Positions 54,341-63,386 of a stretch of DNA of 64,000 nt are shown here, one piece after another. The translations under genes and the position numbers were made by a program. The notes beneath the pieces were generated by a model. The model did no database searches, was not told the origin of the DNA, and saw only the letters and a program-made list of their open reading frames with translations. The DNA comes from Streptomyces sp. NBC_01669. Lineage in GTDB: Bacteria; Actinomycetota; Actinomycetes; Streptomycetales; Streptomycetaceae. The stretch covers positions 186,001 to 250,000 of the forward strand of contig NZ_JAPEQG010000003.1 in NCBI RefSeq assembly GCF_026339735.1, read 5' to 3'. How positions within the stretch are numbered: position 1 is the stretch's first letter; each line of letters opens with the position of its first letter.

Positions 54341-55300
54341 GTGGACGACACCGCCATGGATCGCTTCGACACCAGCCGGTTCGAGGCCAGCCGAAACCGG
54401 CTGGCCTCGCTGGCGTACCGACTGCTGGGCTCCGCCGTCGACGCCGAAGATGCCGTGCAGGATGCGTTCCTGCACTGGCAGGCCGCCGACCGGCAGCGGA
54501 TCAAGGTGCCGGAAGCATGGCTGACCAAGGTCGTCACCAACCTGTGCCTCGACCGGCTCCGCTCGGCACAGGCCCGCCGCGAACGCACCGCCGGCGCCTG
54601 GCTGCCCGAACCGCTCCTCGACGGCGACCCGATGCTCGGCCCGGCCGACACTTTCGAGCAGCGCGAATCGGTCTCCCTGGCCGTGCTGACGCTCATGGAG
54701 CGCCTGTCACCCCTCGAGCGGGCCGTCTACATCCTGCGCGAAGCGTTCTCCTACAGCCACACCGAGATAGCCAAGATCCTCGACATCACCGAGACCGCAA
54801 GCCAGCAGCGCCTCCACCGCGCCCGCCACCGCATCACCGCCGCGCGCCGCGGCGGCGGCGAAGTCGATTCGGCATCCGCCCGCAGGATCGTCGAGGAATT
54901 CCTCGACGCTGCCTCCTCGGGCCGCACCGAACGCCTGGTGGCGCTGCTCACCGACGACGCGACCGCGATCTCCGACTCCAATGGCGCCGGCCTGGCCGAG
55001 ACGCTGCTGCGGTACGACACTCCGCAGCGCATCGCCGCCATCGCACGGGCCGGCTTCAAGCCCACACCCGCGAAACGGCGGCTTGCCGGTGGCACGCCCG
55101 CCATCCACTTCGCGCTCGTCAACGGCGCCCCCGCCATCCTCTTCGTGATCGGCGACCAGGTCATCGGCGCCGTGACATTCGACATCGCAGGCGGCCGGAT
55201 CGCAACCGTGCGCGGCATCGCCGCCCCCACCCGCCTCGCCCGCCTCACCGAAGCCTGGCGGCAACGCGAACCGGACACGCCGCTCATCACCCAGTGGTGA
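54341..55300 (+). CDS. ECF41-type sigma factor with SnoaL-like C-terminal domain
   Basis: The 319-residue protein has sigma-70 region 2 (RLASLAYRLLGSAVDAEDAV), region 4 (LSPLERAVYILREAFSY and a QQRLHRARHRI helix) and an added SnoaL/NTF2-like domain of about 120 residues from ARRIVEEFL onward. This is the SigJ/ECF41 layout, in which the extension modulates activity instead of a separate anti-sigma factor. I chose GTG 54341, nine bases after AGGG; GTG 54332 or ATG 54356 are possible. It is in the same operon as the flavoprotein. Confidence 0.88.
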   Translation: MDDTAMDRFDTSRFEASRNRLASLAYRLLGSAVDAEDAVQDAFLHWQAADRQRIKVPEAWLTKVVTNLCLDRLRSAQARRERTAGAWLPEPLLDGDPMLGPADTFEQRESVSLAVLTLMERLSPLERAVYILREAFSYSHTEIAKILDITETASQQRLHRARHRITAARRGGGEVDSASARRIVEEFLDAASSGRTERLVALLTDDATAISDSNGAGLAETLLRYDTPQRIAAIARAGFKPTPAKRRLAGGTPAIHFALVNGAPAILFVIGDQVIGAVTFDIAGGRIATVRGIAAPTRLARLTEAWRQREPDTPLITQW

Positions 55301-55599
55301 CCCGACGCCGACCGCGGCCAGGCGCAGCGCCTGCGTTTCATAGGTGGTTGCTCGTGAAACACTGCGCCGCCCGACGATCATCCAGGGTTTTTCGCGATTC
55401 ATGGGTTGTTGCAAACTGCTCGACATCTGAAACACACTCATGGAACAGTCCTGGGTCCTGAGCGACGACTTCAAGCGCGTGGAATCGCACGACTGCCCGA
55501 TGTCCACCTGCGCCGCCCCGCCCCGCCCCGCCCGGCTCGCCGTGCCGGACCGGCAAGGGCAAGGGGGCGATCCATTACCACACCGCCCGCTTCCGCCTT

Positions 55600-55960
55600 G
55601 TGCCCCAACTCGCCAAGGTGCTCAGAGTGCCGACCCCCGCCGTACGCAAGCCGGGGGCGGTGTGGACCGAGCTGCCCCGGCCGGTGAGCGCCGGCGCCAA
55701 ACCGGTCGGGCACGTCCGCCTCGGCTACGCACGCGCCTCGACCGCCCGGAAGTCATTCGACGCACAGCTCGACTCCCTCGCCGAAGCCGGGGTCACCCGC
55801 GTCTTCTCGGAGAAGATCTCCACCCGCGCCACCAGGCGCCCCGAGCTGGAGGCCACCGTGAAGCTCGCCGGGGAGATCCGCTCCTCCGGCGTCGCCGTCA
55901 CCTTTGTCGTCCACGAGCACAAACGCCTCGGCCGCGGCATCGAACTCGCCATGCAGTGTG
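55600..55960 (+). pseudogene. Serine recombinase (resolvase) N-terminal fragment
   Basis: LGYARASTARKSFDAQLDSL carries the catalytic serine motif, followed by FSEKISTRATRRPELEATV and VTFVVHEHKRLGRG. Homology stops near 55955 where an NB-ARC fragment begins on the other strand, so the catalytic domain is incomplete. The 55301-55599 interval before it has no recognisable gene. Confidence 0.8.
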
Positions 55961-56079
55961 GTCTTGCCCACCCCAGCCATACCGCCCACCGCGGCGATCA
56001 CGACATGCCTGCTGTCCCCGGCAACTTGATCCATGATTCCGTGCACGGCCTTCAGCGCCTTCTCATGCCCACGGAACAC
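55955..56079 (-). pseudogene. NB-ARC ATPase scrap
   Basis: About 41 residues, FRGHEKALKAVHGIMDQVAG and VIAAVGGMAGVGKTTL, match the P-loop start of NB-ARC proteins such as AfsR-like regulators. The rest is lost at the resolvase junction; the other side abuts an IS110 end. Confidence 0.65.
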
Positions 56080-56112
56080 CCCAAGATCGGGGGGGTGCCC
56101 CTATGGGTTTGG

Positions 56113-57315
56113 TCAAGGTGATGGGGCAGGTTGGGGTTCGTAGAAGGTGCCGTCGCGGAGCATCGCGAAGAGGACGTCCGCTCGTCGGCGGGCGAGGCAG
56201 AGGAGTGCTTGGGTGTGGTGTTTGCCCTGGCTGATCTTCTTGTCGTAGTAGGCCCTCGATCGTGGGTCGGCGAGGGCGGCGAACGCGGAGAGGAAGAAGG
56301 CTCGTTTGAGCTGCTTGTTTCCTCTTCGGGAAGGTTGTTCTCCGCGGATCGACGACCCCGAACTACGGGTTGTCGGGGCGAGGCCGGCGTAAGCGGCGAG
56401 GTGGGCGGCGGACGGGAACGAACTGCCGTCGCCGACGTCGATGAGGATCCTGGCTCCGGTCCTGACGCCGATCCCCGGCATGGACGTCAGGACTTTGGAA
56501 AGAGGGTGGGACTCCAGCAGTTCCTCGATCCGGGCGGCCAGGAGCTTTCGCTGGTCAAGCACTGCGGTCAGCGAGCCGGCGAGGCTCGGGACAATCAACG
56601 TGGCCGCGTCCGTGCCCGGGACGACGACGGTCTGTTCGTCCAGGGCGGCGAAGATCTCCTCGACCAGTCGCTCGGCCATTCTCGGGGCCTTCGGACGTAT
56701 CAAGGTCACGAGCCGTCGTCTGCCGGCCTTGCGGATCTGGGCCGGGGATCCGAACCGTTCCAGCAGCATCAGGACGGCCGGGTGCTGGATCCGCGGACCG
56801 AGAACCCGCTCCAGATGCGGGTGGATCTGCGTCATCAGCCCCCGCAGACGGTTGGAGACTCTTGTTGCCTCGCCGGCCAGGTCGTCGTCGAAGCCCACGA
56901 CCATTTCCAGCTCGGCGATGGTCTCGTCCTCGAGATCGACCGAGCGAAGTGTGTGAGGCATGACGCGGGCCGCGTCCGCGATGACGAACGCGTCGCGGGC
57001 GTCGGTCTTTGCCTCGCCCGGATAGAGGTCCGCGATCCGCCGCATCGTCAGGCCGGGCAGATAGGCGACCGGGCAGTCCATGTCCCGGGCCACCGCCAGC
57101 GGCAAAGCGCCGATCGAGGCCGGCTGATCGACGACCACCAGCACGGTCCCGTGCTTGGCCTTCAGCTTGCCGAACACCTCGCGGAGCTTCGGCTCGCTGT
57201 TGGGCAGCCGCTTGTCGAAGGCTTTCTTCCCGGCCGGCGTGACGGCGGTGGCGTGGTGTTCGCCTTTGCCCACGTCCAGACCGAGGAAGGCACCGATGTC
57301 GCTGATGTCGATCAC
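56113..57315 (-). CDS. IS110-family transposase, complete
   Basis: The 400-residue DEDD transposase has FLGLDVGKGEHHATAV at the start, VLVVVDQPASIG, and EAKTDARDAFVIADAAR in the RuvC-like domain. The C-terminal Tnp domain has SMPGIGVRTGARILIDVG and a serine in SSIRGEQPSRRGNK. GTG 57315 is preceded by GGAGGAAGCGC. Such enzymes act with a bridge RNA encoded in the leader; a matching structure is present at 57439-57513. The long open frame upstream of the GTG is noncoding leader. Confidence 0.92.
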   Translation of the reverse strand: MIDISDIGAFLGLDVGKGEHHATAVTPAGKKAFDKRLPNSEPKLREVFGKLKAKHGTVLVVVDQPASIGALPLAVARDMDCPVAYLPGLTMRRIADLYPGEAKTDARDAFVIADAARVMPHTLRSVDLEDETIAELEMVVGFDDDLAGEATRVSNRLRGLMTQIHPHLERVLGPRIQHPAVLMLLERFGSPAQIRKAGRRRLVTLIRPKAPRMAERLVEEIFAALDEQTVVVPGTDAATLIVPSLAGSLTAVLDQRKLLAARIEELLESHPLSKVLTSMPGIGVRTGARILIDVGDGSSFPSAAHLAAYAGLAPTTRSSGSSIRGEQPSRRGNKQLKRAFFLSAFAALADPRSRAYYDKKISQGKHHTQALLCLARRRADVLFAMLRDGTFYEPQPAPSP

Positions 57316-57438
57316 GCGCTTCCTCCGGTCGTCCTCACCCGGCCGTCCCACGGCACCGATCGCCACATCCACATTACGAAGAGCCTCCCGACCTGCGAAA
57401 AGGCCGGTGGTCATGCCCCTAATCAGCGGTCTGTCGAT

Positions 57439-57513
57439 GCCTCCGGAGCCGGTGACACCACCCCCCAAGACATGCGATCGACAGGGGGAGAAAGTCATGC
57501 CAACTCCGGAGGC
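57439..57513 (-). ncRNA. Candidate bridge-RNA stem-loop of the intact IS110 element
   Basis: CTCCGGAGGC and GCCTCCGGAG pair as a perfect 10-base stem closing a 55-base internal loop, about 124 bases upstream of the transposase start on the same strand. This is the position and shape expected of a target- or donor-binding loop. The 57316-57560 leader contains no other gene. Confidence 0.55.
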
Positions 57514-57662
57514 CGGGCGCCCCATTGCGGGGCCACCAAAACGGTAATGGGGGGGGCAGTTGCCGTGGAACCTGCTGCGCCCGCAACGTGGACGCCTGCA
57601 CAAGGCGCCGACGCTCGCCCTCGTCCAGTTCGAGAGCGTCCATCCCTGTTCTTGCGTGGGTA

Positions 57663-57682
57663 TCCCCGGCTTCAGCCGGGGA
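57663..57682. repeat. TCCCCGGC/GCCGGGGA hairpin
   Basis: An 8-base stem with a TTCA loop sits 13 bases outside the IS1380 left end. It resembles hairpins found at right ends of IS200/IS605 elements, but no other part of such an element is seen. Confidence 0.3.
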
Positions 57683-57870
57683 GGGAAACGCATCCTAAGC
57701 CTTGATCCACCGACGTGGTTTGGGGAGTGATCTTGTGACCGGTTTCGAGCCGGTTTCAGGTCGGCGGTTGGGCATGGGCAGGTTGGAGCCGCTGGTCTGC
57801 CCAGCTTTTCCACAGGGTTCGGTTCCGGTTGGGCCCTGGCGGCGGGCGGGTCGGGTAGGGGCTGTTCGTG

Positions 57871-59259
57871 TCAGCCGGGTGGGCCGTGGACGGTGTCGAA
57901 GAGGTGTGTCCAGGCGTGCTGCCAGGGCCAGTTGTGCGGCAGGTGCAGGGTGATGCGTCGTGCGGAGCGGGCGATCCGGGCCGGGACCTGGACCAGGTGG
58001 GTGCGGAGAGTGGCGGTGGTGGCTTTGGCGTGGAAGGCGGAGGTCAGGGAGCCGGTGGCCCGCAGCAGGTTGTAGGTCATCGCCCACAGGGTGAGCCAGG
58101 CCGCGTTGGCGTGGAAGTGTCCGGAGGGCAGGTGGGCCAGGGCGCCGGCTTTGCTGTCCGCGATGACCTGCTCGACCACGGCGTGGTGGCGGTGTTCCCG
58201 CTCGGCCTGCAGCGTTGCGGCAGGCTGGTCGGTGAAGAAGGGGTGGTAGCGCCAGACGGGAAACAGCTCGCCCTGCTCACCCACAACGGCGGGTTTGGCC
58301 AGGTCACGGACCCGGCGCACGATCAGTCGGGCAGTGACCTGGTCACTCTTTTTGCGGCTCGCGAACGCGGTGTATTCGGGTATCTCGGCGACTTCGGCGT
58401 CCGAGATGAGCTCACCGGTGGCGGGGTCGGGCACCGCGGTCGGGTAACTGATCTGCTGCCAGGCATCGTTGGGGATGCCGAGGACGGCCCGCTTGATGGA
58501 GGGGTTCATCCCGGTGGTGATCGAAAAGTGGGCGCCGGTCCGGCGGCATGCGGCGATCACCCCGGCGTTGTAGAACTGCGAGTCGGCCCGCAGGATACGG
58601 GTCCCGGTGCAGCCGGCCTCGCGGGCGGTGGCCAGGGCCTCGCTCACGAATTTCGGGGCGCCTCTGGAGTCTGCTGCCTTGCCGCGTCGCATCCGTACGC
58701 CGGCGATCACCGGCCGCGCGTGTGGGGTGCAGACCGTGGCGAGCAGTGGGTGCAGGGTGCGGATGCCCTTGAACCGGCCGTACTCGGCGCCCTGTTTCGC
58801 CCGGCCGTAGACCCGCTTGTGGGTGGAGTCGACATCGATGAACGCCAGCTCGTCCGAGTCCGGCAGCAAGGGGGCGTGCGCGGCCAGTGCGGCCAGGAAC
58901 CGGCGGTGGACAGCGTGGAGTTGAAGGGCATGACCGTGGGTGAACGCGCGAAGGAAGGTGCCCAGCGTGGACGGGGCACGGGCACCTGCGAACACGGCCG
59001 GCATCGCCCCGTGCCGCAGGACGTGAAGGTCGTCGATGCTGTCCGCACCCGCGGCCATGCCGCCCACAATGCTGGTGACCTTGGCGTCCGCCGCAGCCCC
59101 CGCCCCGTTCTTCGCGCCGGTCAGCTTCACCTTCTCGGCCACCAGCCGCGACAGCCCGCACCGCTCGGCCAGCCGTAGCACCGGCAGCAGCCCGGCATAC
59201 GCGATCAGGTTCGGGTCATCGAACGCAGCGGAGACCGCTGCCGGAGTATGGGAAACTTG
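57871..59259 (-). CDS. IS1380 transposase, codons 2 to stop (start codon lies across the intron)
   Basis: This frame encodes QVSHTPAAVSAAFDDPNLIA onward, a DDE transposase with acids in AFIDVDSTHKRV, ILRADSQFYN and HHAVVEQVIADSKAG. Its first codon, ATG, is at 63387-63389, immediately beyond the 5' end of the group II intron. Exact intron removal joins ATG to CAA and gives a 463-residue protein. Without splicing, translation would need an internal start. The transposase itself appears undamaged. Confidence 0.85.
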   Translation of the reverse strand, partial: QVSHTPAAVSAAFDDPNLIAYAGLLPVLRLAERCGLSRLVAEKVKLTGAKNGAGAAADAKVTSIVGGMAAGADSIDDLHVLRHGAMPAVFAGARAPSTLGTFLRAFTHGHALQLHAVHRRFLAALAAHAPLLPDSDELAFIDVDSTHKRVYGRAKQGAEYGRFKGIRTLHPLLATVCTPHARPVIAGVRMRRGKAADSRGAPKFVSEALATAREAGCTGTRILRADSQFYNAGVIAACRRTGAHFSITTGMNPSIKRAVLGIPNDAWQQISYPTAVPDPATGELISDAEVAEIPEYTAFASRKKSDQVTARLIVRRVRDLAKPAVVGEQGELFPVWRYHPFFTDQPAATLQAEREHRHHAVVEQVIADSKAGALAHLPSGHFHANAAWLTLWAMTYNLLRATGSLTSAFHAKATTATLRTHLVQVPARIARSARRITLHLPHNWPWQHAWTHLFDTVHGPPG

Positions 59260-59335
59260 GTCGGGTAGCGGGGATGCATTGCTGCATCCCCGCCCCCTCA
59301 GAACCGGGCGAGCGAGTTTCCCCGCACCACGGCTC
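59260..59335 (-). ncRNA. Group II intron domains V and VI
   Basis: Domain V (59335-59301) reads GAGCCGTGGTGCGGGG, AAACTC and GCTCGCCCGGTTC, the conserved catalytic hairpin. Domain VI (59300-59260) forms a GGGGATGCA/TGCATCCCC stem. A lower GGG/CCC stem leaves an unpaired A at 59266, seven bases from the 3' splice site, as expected for the branch point. Confidence 0.85.
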
Positions 59336-60375
59336 AAGCAAGCCCCACGGGCTTCGCAGTAGCACTGTTTCCCCTGCCACGACGGCCTGTGAGCCGTTGA
59401 CGGCAGTGGGTGTGCACAAGTTGGAGCGCTTCATCCTTCGCGTCGAGTCGCCCCTCGCCGGTAGCCCGGACTTTCCTGACTGACCTGCGAGTTGACGCCT
59501 GCCATGCTTCCCATTCCTGCGGGCTGCGTGGCTGGTCGTCGGCGTGCAGGAGCCGTTCCTTGCAGAGCGGACAGAGTCCGCGCTGTTCCCGGGCAAGGCG
59601 GAGGGTCTCCTTGTCCAGCGGAAGCGGTTTTCTGCTGCGACGCTTGGCCCAGTACTCGGAGAGGGCAGCATCGTCGGGAGACGCCGCCCCTGCGACCAAC
59701 TGGTGCCGGACGATTTGCGTCCAGACGAAACGGACCATGTAAGCACCGCTGTTGCGGTCCCCAAAGACCCATCGATCGTTTCTGGACGGGTTGAACCGGT
59801 CGAAGTATTGGTTGATCACCCAGCTCTTCGACTTGTTCGGGTGCGCGCGAAGTGCCCACTTGTAGGTGACCCGCCACAGATGATGATCCACCAGGGCGAA
59901 CACCTCTTTGGACACCACGCTCCGGTAATAAGCGGCCCAGCCCCGCACAATCGGGTTAATTTTGCGGAGCACCGCGATGGCGTTCGTCCCGTGCAGGGCG
60001 CTCATCTCGGTGGTGAGCCGGTCCCGGATCCGTTTGACCGCCGTGGCGCTGGGTTTGATGAGGAGCTTGCCGTTGGGATACCGGCGAATGTTGAACCCCA
60101 GGAAGTCGAATCCAGCATCGATATGCGTGATCCGGGTCTTGTCCTCGTTGAAGGCAAGACCTCGGGGTCCGAGCCAGTCGGCCAGCCGTGCCTTGACCTG
60201 TTCGGCCTGGTCACGCGTGTGACACAGAGCGACAAGATCGTCGGCGTACCTCACCAGCACCACGGAGCCCGGGACTGTCCGCGCAGCATTACTGCCGAGC
60301 GTCGAGTATCTGACTCCGGCGGCTTCCTCCAGCCCGTGGAGGGCGACATTCATCAGCACGGGACTGATCACCCCA
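59334..60375 (-). pseudogene. Group II intron reverse transcriptase/maturase, C-terminal part
   Basis: This part holds the rest of the RT palm after PQG (GVISPVLMNVALHGLEE), the catalytic YADD in VLVRYADDLVALC, the maturase X domain (INPIVRGWAAYYRSV) and an HNH endonuclease end (GLCPLCKERLL and VHTHCRQ). It is separated from its N-terminal part by the IS4 element. Joining 62710-61968 to 60375-59334 gives exactly 595 in-frame codons, so no other lesion is present. The stop lies inside domain V. Confidence 0.9.
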
Positions 60376-60522
60376 CCCTGAGGGGCAATGCCACTTAGAT
60401 AAGCGGTCTGGTAATCGGTCGTCCACATATGCACAGGGACACGCCCGGGGTGTTTGTGGATGGTCAACTGATCCGGTTGCCGCACTTCCTTCCTGCCGGT
60501 GAACCGGTTATGTTCCTCGCTC

Positions 60523-61764
60523 ATGGGCGGGGTGCGGGATAACGTGGTGCCGGTTTCTGGTGTGCGCTTGACCGACCGGGTGGGTGTCGGGGTTCTGACA
60601 CGTCTGGTTCATCGGGACCTGGTCGATGAGGTACTCGCGGAGACGGGCCGTACAGAGAAACGGTCACGTTTGCTGCCGGCGCGTGTCGTCGTCTATTACG
60701 TGATGGCTCTGTGTCTGTTCTTCGGCGAGTCGTACGAGGAAGTGATGCGTCTTCTCGTCAACGGCCTACGTTTTCTGGGGACATGGCGGAAGGACTGGAC
60801 GATTCCCACGACGGGTGCGATTTCCCAGGCGCGCCGGCGTCTGGGTTCGGAGCCGCTGCGGGTGCTGTTCGAGCGGGTGGCATTGCCCTGCGCGCAGCGG
60901 GGCACGCAGGGAGCGTGGATGGGTCGGTGGCGTCTGATGGCCATTGACGGGTTCGTCCTGGATATTCCTGACACCCCAGCAAATGATGGGGAGTTCGGCC
61001 GGTCCGGGGGCACACGAAATCCCGCGCCTTTCCCCCAGGTGAAGATCGTGGGGCTGGGTGAATGCGGGACTCATGCTGTGGTGGCGGCCCGGCTGGGTCC
61101 CTGGCGCGTGGACGAAGGCGTTCTCGCCGGGGAACTCGTCGCCGATTTCGAACCAGGCATGCTGGTTACCGCCGACCGGGGATTTTACGCATATCGTCTG
61201 TGGGAAGCGGCCGCGGCAACCGGTGCTGATTTGCTGTGGCGCATGCCCGACGGCCCTCATCTGCCGGTAGTCCGGCCGCTGAAGGACGGATCCTATGAGT
61301 CGTTCCTGCTTGACCCGAAGGTCCGTCGGCGGCGCGCAGTCCAGCGTCACCGCGGGTCGGACAACATAGAGGAGCCGTCCGGGATTCCGGTCCGTGTTGT
61401 CGAATACGAAGTGACGAACCGCGAAGGTAGAGGAGAGATCTTCTGCCTGATCACCACCGTTATGGACCCGGACGAGGCTGGTGCCGCTGAACTCGCCGCT
61501 GCCTATGCCGAACGGTGGGAGTTCGAGTCCAGCCTTGACGAGATCAAGACCCACCAACGCGGCCGCGGCGGTGTATTGCGCTCGAAAACACCGGACATGG
61601 TCGAGCAGGAGATCTGGGCACTGCTCCTGACCCATTACGCGGTCCGGCACCTGATGTGTGAGGCAGCCGAACAGGCCGACATCGACCCGGACCGCCTATC
61701 GTTCATGCGGTCACTTCGTATCATCCGCCGCCAGATCACAGGCCAGGCGGGTTTTTCCCCCTGA
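60523..61764 (+). CDS. IS4-family transposase, main frame
   Basis: The 413-residue product has an N-terminal IS4 domain, DDE acids in LMAIDGFVLDIP and VTADRGFYAY, and the IS4 signature Y-x2-R-x3-E-x6-K in YAERWEFESSLDEIK. ATG 60523 was chosen over a GTG at 60499. The frame ends at TGA directly after a TTTTTCCCCC run (about 61751-61761). A conserved basic tail continues in the +1 frame to 61954. The product is either C-terminally shortened or completed by frameshifting. Confidence 0.88.
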   Translation: MGGVRDNVVPVSGVRLTDRVGVGVLTRLVHRDLVDEVLAETGRTEKRSRLLPARVVVYYVMALCLFFGESYEEVMRLLVNGLRFLGTWRKDWTIPTTGAISQARRRLGSEPLRVLFERVALPCAQRGTQGAWMGRWRLMAIDGFVLDIPDTPANDGEFGRSGGTRNPAPFPQVKIVGLGECGTHAVVAARLGPWRVDEGVLAGELVADFEPGMLVTADRGFYAYRLWEAAAATGADLLWRMPDGPHLPVVRPLKDGSYESFLLDPKVRRRRAVQRHRGSDNIEEPSGIPVRVVEYEVTNREGRGEIFCLITTVMDPDEAGAAELAAAYAERWEFESSLDEIKTHQRGRGGVLRSKTPDMVEQEIWALLLTHYAVRHLMCEAAEQADIDPDRLSFMRSLRIIRRQITGQAGFSP

Positions 61765-61954
61765 CCGCCTCGCGAAGGCCCTTGAAGTCGCCCGCACGGA
61801 AATAATAGAAAGGCCCAATCCCCGTCGGAGACACCGCACCAGCCCACGAGCCGTAAAGCGTGTCCACGTCCACGCCTACAGAAAGAAGCAGCCCACCGAA
61901 ACCATCATCCACCACCCCGACCCACCCCACATCAAAATCCTCGCCGTTTCCTAA
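61759..61954 (+). CDS. IS4 transposase C-terminal tail in the +1 frame
   Basis: After the T/C run the +1 frame encodes about 63 residues beginning PDRLAKALEVARTEIIERP, rich in Arg/Lys (RRRHRTSPRAVKRV) and ending PPHIKILAVS. The second IS4 element at the right edge has a homologous tail in the same relative frame. It has no start codon of its own in this segment. Confidence 0.65.
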
Positions 61955-61967
61955 CTAAGTGGCATTG

Positions 61968-62710
61968 CCCTGAGGGGTCCCCTCTTCGGTCGGGTGCAGC
62001 CCATTCTTGTCGATCACACCTGCCTTGAGCCATTGCCTGACGAGGTCCTTGGCGGGGAATCCGTCGAGCTGGCTGAGCAGGTGAGCGTGATCAATCCTGT
62101 CGAATGCCGCTTTGAGATCCGCATCCAAAACCCACTGGCGCTTTGCGTGTTTTCCGTTCAGCGTCCAGTAGATGGCCTCGATTGCGTCCTGGCAGCTGCG
62201 GCCCGGCCGGAACCCGTACGATCTGGGCTCGAAGCGGGCTTCCCACTCGGGTTCCAGTGCATTCTTGGTCCGCATCTGGTGGACGCGATCCAAAATCACG
62301 GGAATCCCGAGCGGACGCTGCCGTCCATCGGGCTTGGGGATGTACACACGCTTGACCGACAGTGGTGTCCAGGACTTGCGGGTCCGATCCGTCTGCTCGG
62401 CGAGCCTGGCCCGGGCCGTGGAGGTCAGAGCAACCTCCCCGTCCACCCCTGCGGTCATGCGGCCAGCGTTGATCTGTGCCACCCTGCGCACGCTGGTCAG
62501 CGTGTTGGCACGGCTTCGCAACATCAACTTTTGCAGGGACCTGACCTTGGCCCAGTCCCCGTCCTGCGTCGCCTTGAAGATTCGCTGCCGCAGTCGTCGT
62601 ACGTTGTCCTCCTGGGCCCGCCAGTTCACGGTGTCCCAGTTGAGGCGTCCGTCCTCCGGTCCGTTCACTCCGAGAGCCGCCATCGCAAGCGCGAACGCGT
62701 GTCCCGTCAT
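61968..62710 (-). pseudogene. Group II intron reverse transcriptase/maturase, N-terminal part
   Basis: From ATG 62710 the frame encodes the RT finger and palm blocks (VKRVYIPKPDGRQRPLGIP, SYGFRPGRSCQDAI, WVLDADLKAAFDRIDH with the first catalytic Asp). It ends at EGTPQG, where the IS4 element begins. The protein as it stands is cut before the YADD box and is inactive. Confidence 0.9.
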
Positions 62711-63386
62711 CGTGTCTAACTTGCCCTTCGGTTCCGACTCCTGTGACCGGTCGTCTTCAAAAGCTCACCTGATCCACGTCAGCACCCTTTCGGGTCCGGG
62801 CATCGGCCCGTATCCGGCCAGTTATCCGGGACGGCTTCGGGAGAGCTCGGCCGCGATGCCCCGTTTTCCTGCTGCCTTTCGGCCTGCCGGCGTTCGCTTC
62901 TTGGACCATCCTGTTCCCGCCGGGGAGATCAACGTCCCTCACGGTCGGTCCACCTGCCGTTCCCACACGGCAGGACCCCGACGGGGTTTCCACGTTCCGC
63001 TGGTCCAAGACACAGCCGGGTAGGGCGCCCTCTCTCCCCCAGAGGCGACGGTGTTCACACGGCTGGTGAGATGCCCCCAGCCGCCGTCTGCCACTTCTCA
63101 ACGGCCAGCCTCTACACCCCGGTCCAGCATCCATCACCCGAAGCTCACTTTGACGAGGGGTCATCGAGGATTCACTCGCGTTCGCCCGTCCGGCTTTCCC
63201 CTCACCTGTGACATCCGGATGGAACGGATGTCCTTGGGCTTGAGCCCTGAGCTTCGCACCCTGCCGTTACCAGCAGCGCACGTCAGGGCGGGGACAGGTC
63301 TTGAACACTGACCTGGGGCTACGTCGTCAACTTCATCGCCCCTCCCATGGACGAACCCACTTGCCACCAGCGACTTCGTGTCGCAC
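62711..63386 (-). ncRNA. Group II intron 5' structured region (domains I to III and start of IV)
   Basis: The 676-base stretch between the GTGCG 5' end and the maturase ATG is noncoding and rich in local inverted repeats, as expected of domain I-III RNA. CATCTC on the minus strand at 63073-63068 could pair with five of six bases of the 5' exon end TAGATG and is a possible EBS1. The secondary structure was not computed. Confidence 0.65.

Larger units (their letters stand above)
60386..61967 (+). mobile_element. IS4-family element, 1582 bp, with perfect ends and target duplication
   Basis: The element has perfect 13-base terminal inverted repeats, CAATGCCACTTAG and CTAAGTGGCATTG. A 10-base direct repeat CCCTGAGGGG flanks it (60376-60385 and 61968-61977). 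It is inserted in the intron reverse-transcriptase gene, opposite to it. Intact ends and duplication indicate a recent insertion. Confidence 0.92.
59260..63386 (-). mobile_element. Group II intron inserted after the IS1380 start codon, split by IS4
   Basis: The intron begins GTGCGACACG (minus strand from 63386), a typical 5' end. It contains a 0.7-kb structured leader, a reverse-transcriptase/maturase gene, domain V and domain VI, and ends CCCGAC at 59260. It is 4127 bases long, or 2535 bases after removing the IS4 element and one 10-base target duplicate. The 3' end matches the relic at 15230-15272, so this intron type has moved more than once in the genome. Confidence 0.85.

Noticed and set aside
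55440..56036. Proline/arginine-rich open frame in this interval
   Set aside because: It is an out-of-frame reading over the resolvase fragment and has no recognisable sequence.
57663..57682. Right end of an IS200/IS605 element with guide-RNA scaffold
   Set aside because: Only a hairpin is present; no TnpA or TnpB coding sequence is seen nearby.
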